From positions 1 through 54,303 of the forward strand of contig JBFLZD010000023.1 of NCBI GenBank assembly GCA_040756435.1: 54,303 bases of DNA. The letters run 5' to 3'. The translations under genes were made by a program, and so were the position numbers. The notes beneath the pieces were generated by a model that worked only from the letters and a program-made list of their open reading frames with translations, searched no databases and was not told where the DNA came from. The DNA is from Spirochaetota bacterium (GTDB lineage: Bacteria; Spirochaetota; UBA4802; UB4802). Every line of letters starts with the position of its first letter. The first letter of the stretch is position 1. Positions 44,037 through 51,994 of the stretch are shown one piece after another.

Positions 44037-45482
44037 ATGAATATTGCGTTTATTACAAGTGAGGCTTACCCCTTTGCCAAGACAGGAGGTCTTGGTGATT
44101 ATTCATATTCACTGCCAAAGGCATTGGCAAAACGCGGGCACACCGTTCATCTTTTTTTACCCCGATATTATTGCGTTGATAAACACAGGCTTGAATGCAC
44201 ATTAATTGGTAAACCTTTACCGGTGCCAATAGGAAACGGTATTCGGTGGGCAGGTATATATTATACCAGTTATCTGGAAGGTGTTCATACTTATTTTATT
44301 GAACATGATGATTACTATGGACGTGATGGTTTGTATGACTGCAATGGAGTATCATACAATGATAATGCGGAACGCTTTATATATTTTTGCAGAGCATGTA
44401 TTGAAGCATTTAAGCAGTTGGAGATAGTTCCGCAAATAATCCACTGTAATGATTGGCAAACTGCTTTGATTCCGTTATTTCTTAAAACTCATTATGCACA
44501 AGAACCAGTAGTGCAAAAAGCTAAATCAATTCTAACTGTTCATAACGTTGGTTATCAGGGCGTTTTTCCAAAAGAAGTTTTGTGGTTAATGCAGCTTTCA
44601 AATGATGCTTATAATTATGATGATCTTGAATTTTATGGCAATGTGAATTTTTTAAAAGCTGGTATTGTCTATGCTGATTGCATCACAACCGTCAGTAAAA
44701 AGTATGCTCGTGAAATACAGGAACAAGAATATGGATATGATTTATCTACTGATTTTAAGACCCATGCTGCAAAGCTTTTTGGTATTTTGAACGGTGTGGA
44801 TTATGAACACTGGAATCCAGAGAAAGATAATTTAATTCCGTATAATTATTCTATCACAAATTTAAGCGGCAAGCGCAAATGCAAAAAATCGTTGCAGGAA
44901 TTTTATGGCTTAACAAAAAATAATTCACCCATCATAGGATGCATAAGTCGTTTGACTTATCAAAAAGGGATAGATATTCTTATTAATACGCTGGACTGGC
45001 TTTTTTTTGATGAAAAAGATGTACAATTTGTTATTGTTGGTAGTGGTGAACAGTGGATTATTGAAAGATTTGAGGCATTGCGTGCAATGTTTCCTGATAG
45101 AATTGGTGTGTGGTGGGGATATAACGAGAAACTTGCACACTTAATAGAAGCTGGCAGCGATTTTTATGTTATGCCTTCTCGGTATGAGCCATCAGGCTTA
45201 AATCAGATGTATAGTTTGGCATATGGTACTATTCCTATAGTACGAGCAACAGGAGGATTGGACGATTCAATTGAACAATTTGATGTAAAATTAACAACGG
45301 GCAATGGATTTAAATATAAAAATAATGATAGTGCAGAACTTTATACAACTATTCGACATGCACTGCGAGTATATAAAAATAAAGTTATTATGAATACATT
45401 AATAAATAATGCAATGTTATTTAAAAGAAGCTGGGACGATACGGCAAAAGAGTATGAAGAGTTATATAAAGCTATTTCTTAA
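44037..45482 (+). CDS. glgA: Glycogen synthase (GT5)
   Basis: A 481-residue ADP-glucose-type glycogen synthase. KTGGLGDYSYSLPKAL is the N-terminal KxGGL nucleotide-sugar loop (normally KVGGL), HCNDWQTALIPLFLK and ILTVHNVGYQG follow in the first domain, and the catalytic GT-B region has RLTYQKGIDIL and PSRYEPSGLNQMYSLAYGTIP with RATGGLDDSIEQF. The Lys and Glu pairs are present, so it should be active. It begins one nt after gpmI. No glgC or glgB lies in the window. Confidence 0.95.
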   Translation: MNIAFITSEAYPFAKTGGLGDYSYSLPKALAKRGHTVHLFLPRYYCVDKHRLECTLIGKPLPVPIGNGIRWAGIYYTSYLEGVHTYFIEHDDYYGRDGLYDCNGVSYNDNAERFIYFCRACIEAFKQLEIVPQIIHCNDWQTALIPLFLKTHYAQEPVVQKAKSILTVHNVGYQGVFPKEVLWLMQLSNDAYNYDDLEFYGNVNFLKAGIVYADCITTVSKKYAREIQEQEYGYDLSTDFKTHAAKLFGILNGVDYEHWNPEKDNLIPYNYSITNLSGKRKCKKSLQEFYGLTKNNSPIIGCISRLTYQKGIDILINTLDWLFFDEKDVQFVIVGSGEQWIIERFEALRAMFPDRIGVWWGYNEKLAHLIEAGSDFYVMPSRYEPSGLNQMYSLAYGTIPIVRATGGLDDSIEQFDVKLTTGNGFKYKNNDSAELYTTIRHALRVYKNKVIMNTLINNAMLFKRSWDDTAKEYEELYKAIS

Positions 45483-45483
45483 A

Positions 45484-46113
45484 ATGTTTAGTAAAATGTT
45501 TATTGTATTTTTTTTAACGAGTATTATTTTATATAACGTGATTCCTTATCATGTTTATGCACAAATTAAATCAAAGAAAACAAGTGAAGATACTATTGAA
45601 TATTATAATGTTCAGAATTATAAAAAGGATAAACCTCCAAAACTTGATCTGTCAAAAAATCCCTATGATACAATTATTATCACTATTTGCAAAAATGAAA
45701 ATATTGACCCGCAATTAATACGCTGTATTATCAAAGTTGAATCTAATTTTAATAAAGATGCCGTTTCTGTGGCTGGAGCAATGGGTTTAATGCAACTTAT
45801 GCAGGAAACTGCACGGGCATATAATGTTCAGGATCCATTTGATCCCCATCAGAATATCCAAGCTGGAGTAAAACATTTTAAATCGTTATTAACCGTTTTT
45901 AAAAATGATCTTGTTTTGGCTTTGGCTGCATATCATGCAGGTTTGGGAATTGTAAGAAAAAATATGGCTGTTCCAAATATAAAATCAACTATTACATATG
46001 TTAATGATGTAATGAAACTGTATCAACCAAGCGTATATTACGATTATTCTGCTAAAATAGAAAAACTGTATATGCATATAATGCCAGATGGAACAATAAG
46101 TATTACACAATAA
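45484..46113 (+). CDS. Lytic transglycosylase (SLT domain)
   Basis: An exported peptidoglycan lyase of about 209 residues. The signal peptide is KMFIVFFLTSIILYNVIP with cleavage near HVYA. The SLT domain contains CIIKVESNFN (catalytic Glu), AMGLMQLMQETA and AAYHAGLGIV, where AAYNAG is usual. Start choice: ATG 45484 lies just after the glgA stop; an ATG at 45454 also gives a signal peptide and overlaps glgA by 29 nt. No clear Shine-Dalgarno decides it. It ends the operon; the next gene is convergent with a 9-nt gap. Confidence 0.88.
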   Translation: MFSKMFIVFFLTSIILYNVIPYHVYAQIKSKKTSEDTIEYYNVQNYKKDKPPKLDLSKNPYDTIIITICKNENIDPQLIRCIIKVESNFNKDAVSVAGAMGLMQLMQETARAYNVQDPFDPHQNIQAGVKHFKSLLTVFKNDLVLALAAYHAGLGIVRKNMAVPNIKSTITYVNDVMKLYQPSVYYDYSAKIEKLYMHIMPDGTISITQ

Positions 46114-46122
46114 GACCAAAAA

Positions 46123-48345
46123 TTACGCTAAACCTTTACGGATTTCATTGATTTCAAATAGTGCCATCTTATTGTCAGGGTCAATATTGGCAACACGTTC
46201 AAAAATCTGTAATGCATCCTGATACATGCCTATTTTCTTATAAGCCATACCTAAAGCAAATAATGCATTGGTGAAGTTGGGGTCTAAACTTTGAGCTTTT
46301 TCAAGCAATTGTATTGCTTTCTCATAGTTCATCATCTGATAATATGCTGCACCACCAACGTAATATGCATACTTATTTCGTTTATCCATTTCTAAGTACT
46401 GTTCAATCAATTCAGTTGCCCTGCCAAAATTATTTACTCTGAAATAATTTTTTGCTAAATTATATATAAGTTTGCGATTATTTGGATAGAGCGTAAGACT
46501 TCTTTCTAAATAATCAATAGCTTCGTAGTATTTATGTTCATCAATTAATTTTTTTGTCTGTTTAATGATATCAACAGCTTCATCGCGAGCAAGTTCAATA
46601 ACCAGTAACGTTATATCATCTTCTACAGGTGCTTTTCCTTTAAAACGCTGTACATCTTCAATTATGTAACTGGTAAAGTCATCCAAAGGTAGATGCCTGT
46701 TTTTAAGTGAAATTTCCATAAGCCTTTCAACCGAATATTCTTCACGTTCCATATTAGCTGCTTCAGGAATACCATCAGTATATAGCAATAGGCGGTCACC
46801 ATATTTTAATTTTGTTTCTTTTTCTTCATAGGTTTCACGAGCTTCTTCAATAGCACCTATAAATAATCCATTGGTATCAAGAAGCTCTGTTCTGCCTTCA
46901 TCAGAACGTATCAAAATTGCTTTTTGATGGCTTGCATTAGCATAGGTAACATTATAATCATCATCTATAACAACAAAAAAAGCAGTCATATAATCCTGAG
47001 TTTTAATGTGTTCAAGGATGTTTTGATTGACTTCCTGGAATACCCTTTTTGGTGAATCATATTGCTGGGTAGCAGAACTAAACGAAATTTTTGCCATCGA
47101 CGTAATAAGAGCTGCAGGAATACCATGGCCAGATACGTCAGCAACCAATATCCCTAATTTATCTCCTTTCATCTGATAGACATCATAAAAGTCACCACCA
47201 ATTTTTTCCATTGCAATATATCGTACTGAAAATTTCAGCTCATTCCAGTCATCAATGCGCCCTGGCAATATGCTCCGCTGAATATTGCTTGCTATCTCTA
47301 ATTGTTTCTGAATCATATCATCTTTTTCTTTAAGGCTTGCCAGTGCTTCACGCAATTCTTCTGTTCGCTGTTCTACTTTTAACTCTAAGTTTTTTCTGTG
47401 TTCTTCAATTTCTTTTGCCATTTCAAGGATTGAAAATTCTATTTCGGCAAATTCTCTTTCATACGACATTACTCTAAACCATGCTTCCTGCCCTGAAGAA
47501 ATTCTTTTTGTAACAATACCCATTTCATCCAGAATACGCATAACAGAATCTGAATTTATGTACATAAGAAAAACACCAGCAACAATAGAAATTAAGAAAT
47601 AGGTAAGAATGTTTATATATCGGGTTTCTTCATATAAACGATGCTGTTCCATCATTGCAGCAAACGTTAAAAGAGTTATAATCATAAGTATTATGAAAAA
47701 GCTAAATTTAATACGCAAACCAATTAATCCACGAGGATAAATATTAATATTCCGTTGACGTAATTCCTGATATACCAGTGCTCTGTGTGGATTGGTTATA
47801 ATCTCGGTTAATAGATAGGTTGACATCCCATATAATACAACAACTACTAAAACACCAATAGTTACTATTTTAATACCAATTTTCATTTTTATAATAGTTA
47901 ATGTGCCGCTGGAGAGCATATCATAGTATCCAAAACCCATTAAAAAAAAGCCGCATAATGTACCAAATAAAGAAGCTGCAACCATATTGTACATTGGAAG
48001 ATGTGATAATTGAATATACAACACCTGAAGATTTTCATCGCTTATTGAGGGATTAAGTGTTCCACCTTTAAATGCATTGTTAACGTCACGTAAAGATTTA
48101 AAAAATGCAGGAATTCCTAAAGGGGTTAAAAAACCAAATGTTAGATAATGCATTAAAGTTGGAATAAGTACTGCTAACGGTAGCCACTTTATAGCCAGTG
48201 AATGCATTACATTATACTCAGAAAGAATAAAAGATGTGCCAAGATAATAGCCAAATACTGCACTCATCCATCCACCAAATATGGTAAAAAAACAAAGTGC
48301 AAATGTATATGAAAATTTTCTGTTTAACCATTCAAATATATTCAT
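46123..48345 (-). CDS. Membrane SpoIIE/PP2C-type phosphatase with C-terminal TPRs
   Basis: A 740-residue sensor phosphatase. Residues 1-265 carry about six membrane helices. A HAMP-like linker and coiled coil follow (268-355). The SpoIIE-type PP2M domain runs from about 360 to 585, with GGDFYD (383-388), ADVSGHGIPAA (402-412) and EDDITLLVIE (575-584) holding metal-binding aspartates. Residues 600-735 form about four TPR-like helix pairs (LEQYLEMDKRNKYAYYVGGA, LEKAQSLDPNFTNALFALG). It would dephosphorylate a STAS antagonist; two candidates are encoded 4 kb away. The membrane input and the TPR output on one chain are notable. TPRs could bind the partner or an anti-sigma factor. Confidence 0.9.
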   Translation of the reverse strand: MNIFEWLNRKFSYTFALCFFTIFGGWMSAVFGYYLGTSFILSEYNVMHSLAIKWLPLAVLIPTLMHYLTFGFLTPLGIPAFFKSLRDVNNAFKGGTLNPSISDENLQVLYIQLSHLPMYNMVAASLFGTLCGFFLMGFGYYDMLSSGTLTIIKMKIGIKIVTIGVLVVVVLYGMSTYLLTEIITNPHRALVYQELRQRNINIYPRGLIGLRIKFSFFIILMIITLLTFAAMMEQHRLYEETRYINILTYFLISIVAGVFLMYINSDSVMRILDEMGIVTKRISSGQEAWFRVMSYEREFAEIEFSILEMAKEIEEHRKNLELKVEQRTEELREALASLKEKDDMIQKQLEIASNIQRSILPGRIDDWNELKFSVRYIAMEKIGGDFYDVYQMKGDKLGILVADVSGHGIPAALITSMAKISFSSATQQYDSPKRVFQEVNQNILEHIKTQDYMTAFFVVIDDDYNVTYANASHQKAILIRSDEGRTELLDTNGLFIGAIEEARETYEEKETKLKYGDRLLLYTDGIPEAANMEREEYSVERLMEISLKNRHLPLDDFTSYIIEDVQRFKGKAPVEDDITLLVIELARDEAVDIIKQTKKLIDEHKYYEAIDYLERSLTLYPNNRKLIYNLAKNYFRVNNFGRATELIEQYLEMDKRNKYAYYVGGAAYYQMMNYEKAIQLLEKAQSLDPNFTNALFALGMAYKKIGMYQDALQIFERVANIDPDNKMALFEINEIRKGLA

Positions 48346-48509
48346 ATTTATATTTCCTTTATGATTCTAATGGAATTCATTAGTATATAATTAATAATCG
48401 ACAATATACTCGTATAAAAAAAACATGAATTACTTTACTCTTATTAACCGATAGTTTATTACAAAAAAATATCAAGTACTTTTTATTATAAACAGTAGTG
48501 TTATTTTTT

Positions 48510-49163
48510 TCAGTAAGATTGAAAAATTTGTCTATCCGGTAGGCGCAAGCAGGTTAAAGGTCCTCCATAAGCTGCTCCTGTGTCAATACCTATTATGTTT
48601 TTATAGTTATCCTCATAAATCTCAGAAATGGGAAGTCCTGTAATATTAACAGTTGTTGTATGTCCAAATACTACCAGCTTTGGCCATCGATACTGTTTTA
48701 AAAAGAACTCTTCTCTGATCCATATCATATCATATGGGGATTGCAATGCAACAGGTATACCAGGTCGCATGCCAGCATGTATTGCAATAAAATCATCAGT
48801 TTCATAATATAATTTCAAGCTATTGAAAAATGCTTTATGATCTTCTGGTAATCGTAATGATCCCATCATTTTTATATATGAATCTATAGTTGCCTGACCA
48901 CCATTATACATGTACAATGGAATTTCTCTACCCTGCAAATAATCCAGAAACATAGATTCATGGTTGCCACGTAAATAAATTGTGTTATAGTTGTGTTGTA
49001 AATCTATTAAAAATTCTATAACTTCAAATGAATGATGTCCGCGGTCAATATAATCACCTAAAAAAATTATTGTATCATAATCGGTAATATGCTTTTTAAT
49101 TTTTTCAAAAAGCCCTGATAATTTATTATAATATCCGTGTATGTCACCAATAATATAGAACAT
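48510..49163 (-). CDS. Metallophosphoesterase (PrpA/ApaH-like phosphatase)
   Basis: A 217-residue calcineurin-fold phosphatase. GDIHGYYNKL, GDYIDRGHHS and RGNHESMFL are the three PPP-family metal-binding motifs, and IAIHAG and VFGHTTT supply later histidines. It looks like bacterial PrpA/PrpE or ApaH proteins, acting on phosphoproteins or dinucleoside tetraphosphates; sequence alone does not decide which. Its ATG directly follows the stop of the upstream lipoprotein gene (TGAATG), so it closes the peptide-transporter operon. Confidence 0.9.
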   Translation of the reverse strand: MFYIIGDIHGYYNKLSGLFEKIKKHITDYDTIIFLGDYIDRGHHSFEVIEFLIDLQHNYNTIYLRGNHESMFLDYLQGREIPLYMYNGGQATIDSYIKMMGSLRLPEDHKAFFNSLKLYYETDDFIAIHAGMRPGIPVALQSPYDMIWIREEFFLKQYRWPKLVVFGHTTTVNITGLPISEIYEDNYKNIIGIDTGAAYGGPLTCLRLPDRQIFQSY

Positions 49164-50057
49164 TCATGGATTGCTCAATTCTTTATAAAGAGTATTAATG
49201 TATTGTTTACCAGCATTGTAGTCAGCAATGTCATACAAACCAAATATCCATTCTTTATACTGGGCAATATAACAGTAACTATCGCCAAATTTTTTAAAAG
49301 CTATTTTTACGTTACCTGATTCTAAAATCATCAGTGTATTATCATTTTTTACAATTGCATCAAAATTTTGCGTAGCATCTATGTTTGTGGAATAAAGTTT
49401 AAAAAATACCAGGATGTCTTTTGATTCAATAATTTTTTTCCCCACCACTATGTTTTTTAAATATGGAATTTGTGAAATACCTTCATTGAATAGTATTATG
49501 CTATCGATGTCACAAAATTTTGATATCCTGACAACATAATCAGGCAGCGCGTAAGCATTTTGTATTTTTTGCAGTATTGTTTCAATTATGTTTTTTTGTG
49601 TTTGTATAAAATCAAGGTCATTAGTTTCAACTTTTAGAAAAATATTTCCTTTAAATGCAATACTCTTATTGTTCCAGTACATGCTGTAATCATTTTTAAA
49701 CAAAGATTTTTCCAGGCTAATCCTTTCACGTGTAAACAATCCATATGCATCATCAACTGTTACTGTTTTGGCGATAGTTACTGTAACAAAAAATGAACTG
49801 TTATTGATTGACTGATATTCAGCTTTAACTATTTCCATGACGCTATAGTATTTATAATAATCAGGTGAAATGTTCACTATGGCATCTTTGTTGGTAACAC
49901 TTGTACTTTTTACAAGTTTCCAGGTATATAGTTCTGTTTCCCTGGGTAATAGGTCTTTTGTTTCTTGTTTTTCTTCAAAAAAAGAAAGACATGCAATAGT
50001 ATTGGATACAAATAGTAGCAGTATAATTTTAACGATATTGTTTTGGATCAAGCGCAT
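49164..50057 (-). CDS. Putative lipoprotein, DUF6599-like
   Basis: A 297-residue exported protein. The start at 50057 is supported by AAGGA 7-8 nt upstream and an N-terminal hydrophobic stretch ending SNTIAC, a relaxed lipobox. It overlaps the dppC 3' end by 29 nt. The body resembles the DUF6599 group: DDAYGLFTRERISLEKS, an IFLKVETND strand and a late FGDSYCYIAQYKEW. Family function is unknown. Position right after the peptide permease genes suggests a link, but the periplasmic partner and ligand are not evident. Confidence 0.68.
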   Translation of the reverse strand: MRLIQNNIVKIILLLFVSNTIACLSFFEEKQETKDLLPRETELYTWKLVKSTSVTNKDAIVNISPDYYKYYSVMEIVKAEYQSINNSSFFVTVTIAKTVTVDDAYGLFTRERISLEKSLFKNDYSMYWNNKSIAFKGNIFLKVETNDLDFIQTQKNIIETILQKIQNAYALPDYVVRISKFCDIDSIILFNEGISQIPYLKNIVVGKKIIESKDILVFFKLYSTNIDATQNFDAIVKNDNTLMILESGNVKIAFKKFGDSYCYIAQYKEWIFGLYDIADYNAGKQYINTLYKELSNP

Positions 50058-50994
50058 CCTGTAATCCTTCGCCAACTAAATTATACGATGTGATAGTTAT
50101 GAATATAGCAAAACCTGGAATCAAAGTCAACCACCATGCAAAATCAATGAAATCCCGTGATTGTGATAATATATCACCCCAGCTTGGTGTTGGTGGCTGT
50201 ACTCCAAATCCCAGAAAGCTTAACGATGACTCGATCAGTATCGTTGAAGCAATGCCAAATGTTGCTGAAACCATAACAGGTGCCATGGCATTGGGTAAAA
50301 TATGCTTAAAGATAATCCAGTAATCTCTTGCACCAAGTGCTTTTGAAGCCATGACAAAATCCTGTTCACGTAGTTTAAAAAATTCACCACGTACAATACG
50401 GGCTATCCCTGTCCACCCTGTTATGCCTATAACTATCATGACATTAAGAAGGCTTTGACCCCACAGCGCCAGGATAGTTAGAATCAGGAAGAACGTTGGG
50501 AAACACATAACAATTTCTATAATTCTAGAAATAATGATATCCACCCAGCCGCCATAAAATCCTGCTAAGGCGCCAATGATTATGCCTATAGTTACATAAA
50601 TGAATACTGCCACAAATCCAACAAATATTGACACACGGGTGCCATATAACATGCGTGCAGCTAAATCCCTGCCCTGTTCATCGGTGCCTAAAATATGTTT
50701 TGCAGAAGGCGGCAGCACAACTGCATTAAGGTCATATTCAGAATATGAATATGGTATTGGTGGAAATATTTTGAACCCCTGGATTTTTTTAAAATCAAAG
50801 CCTGAAAATTCGTTATATTCAAATAGAATTGGAAAATAAAGTTTATCGTTATAAATTAAAATATAAGGTTTGTTATTTGCAATTAAAGGTGCACATAATG
50901 CAATCATAAATAAGAAAATAACAATACAAAGGCCAACTACAGCTAATTTATTTTGTTTAAAGCGCTTCCATACAATTGACCAGTAGCCTTTCAT
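50029..50994 (-). CDS. Peptide ABC transporter permease (DppC-like)
   Basis: A 321-residue inner-membrane permease with about six helices. The N-terminal NKLAVVGLCIVIFLFMIA segment and HILGTDEQGRDLAARMLYGTRVS are typical of DppC/OppC, and the EAA loop is ALGARDYWIIFKHILPNAMAPVMV. It pairs with the preceding DppB (4-nt overlap) to import oligopeptides or nickel/other ligands. No ATPase genes (DppD/F) are in this operon, so energising subunits must lie elsewhere. The substrate is not fixed. Confidence 0.94.
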   Translation of the reverse strand: MKGYWSIVWKRFKQNKLAVVGLCIVIFLFMIALCAPLIANNKPYILIYNDKLYFPILFEYNEFSGFDFKKIQGFKIFPPIPYSYSEYDLNAVVLPPSAKHILGTDEQGRDLAARMLYGTRVSIFVGFVAVFIYVTIGIIIGALAGFYGGWVDIIISRIIEIVMCFPTFFLILTILALWGQSLLNVMIVIGITGWTGIARIVRGEFFKLREQDFVMASKALGARDYWIIFKHILPNAMAPVMVSATFGIASTILIESSLSFLGFGVQPPTPSWGDILSQSRDFIDFAWWLTLIPGFAIFITITSYNLVGEGLQDALDPKQYR

Positions 50995-51992
50995 TGTTTA
51001 GCCTCCAGCCTTATTCTAGGATCGGCAATTGCATACATAATATCTGCAAGGAAAATACCAATGAGCGTTAAAAAGGCCGAGATTGATGTTATGGCCATTA
51101 TAATGGGAATATCCCGTGATAGGATTGATTCAAATGCCAGCATTCCCATTCCAGGTATTGAAAAGATAGATTCTACTATAACGCTACCCCCTAAAAGCCC
51201 GGGAAGCATGGTGGCCATAAGCGTAAGTAATGGAATTAAAGAATTTCGAAACGCATGCACAAACAAAACCTTTTTTTCGGATAGTCCTTTTGCACGTGCT
51301 GTGATAATATATTGCTGATTAATAACATCAAGCATGGTTGCCCGTGTGTAGCGTGAAAGAAATGCAAAACCTCCATAGGTTAAAGTTACTACAGGCAGGA
51401 TTAAATGCCACAATATATCCATTCCTTTCTGAAAAAGATTTAACTGAACAAACCAATCAGAATATAAGCCTCCTAAAGGGAATAAATTCAGGTAATCCCC
51501 GCCACTCAGATATTTTAATAACAACAAAGCAACCCAGAATGATGGTAATGAATAAAGCAAAAATAGTGTTAGGCTGATAATTCTATCCTGCAATGTATCT
51601 TTTTTTATTGAAGAATAAATTCCTAAAGGAATGGAAATAATATACACTATAATAATAGAAAGAATGTTCAATGCTAATGTTATTGGCAATGCATCTGCAA
51701 TATGGGATATAACTTTGCGCCCATCTTTGCGCGAAGATCCAAAATCAAGTTTCACTGTTTTATAAAACCATTCAGCATAGCCAACAATTACTGGCTTATC
51801 AAGCCCATAGAGTTTCTTTTCCTGTTCAAATATCTCTTTTGAAAGGCTTCCTGCCTTCAATTCACCTTCTACACCTGCTCGTAATGAAGTATAATCACCT
51901 GGGGCAAGCCGTATCATAAGATATGTAATAAATGTTATGCCAATAAATGTTGGTACAATAATAAGAATTCGTTTTAAAATATAATATTTCAT
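50991..51992 (-). CDS. Peptide ABC transporter permease (DppB-like)
   Basis: A 333-residue permease with about six helices. The start ILKRILIIVPTFIGITFITYLMIRLAPGD is the DppB/OppB signature, followed by LYGLDKP and LRLDFGSS-like VKLDFGSSRK. The EAA loop is RAKGLSEKKVLFVHAFRNSLIPLLTL. It begins 2 nt after the substrate-binding protein stop and overlaps DppC by 4 nt, fitting one transcript. Confidence 0.95.
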   Translation of the reverse strand: MKYYILKRILIIVPTFIGITFITYLMIRLAPGDYTSLRAGVEGELKAGSLSKEIFEQEKKLYGLDKPVIVGYAEWFYKTVKLDFGSSRKDGRKVISHIADALPITLALNILSIIIVYIISIPLGIYSSIKKDTLQDRIISLTLFLLYSLPSFWVALLLLKYLSGGDYLNLFPLGGLYSDWFVQLNLFQKGMDILWHLILPVVTLTYGGFAFLSRYTRATMLDVINQQYIITARAKGLSEKKVLFVHAFRNSLIPLLTLMATMLPGLLGGSVIVESIFSIPGMGMLAFESILSRDIPIIMAITSISAFLTLIGIFLADIMYAIADPRIRLEAKQ

Positions 51993-51994
51993 TA

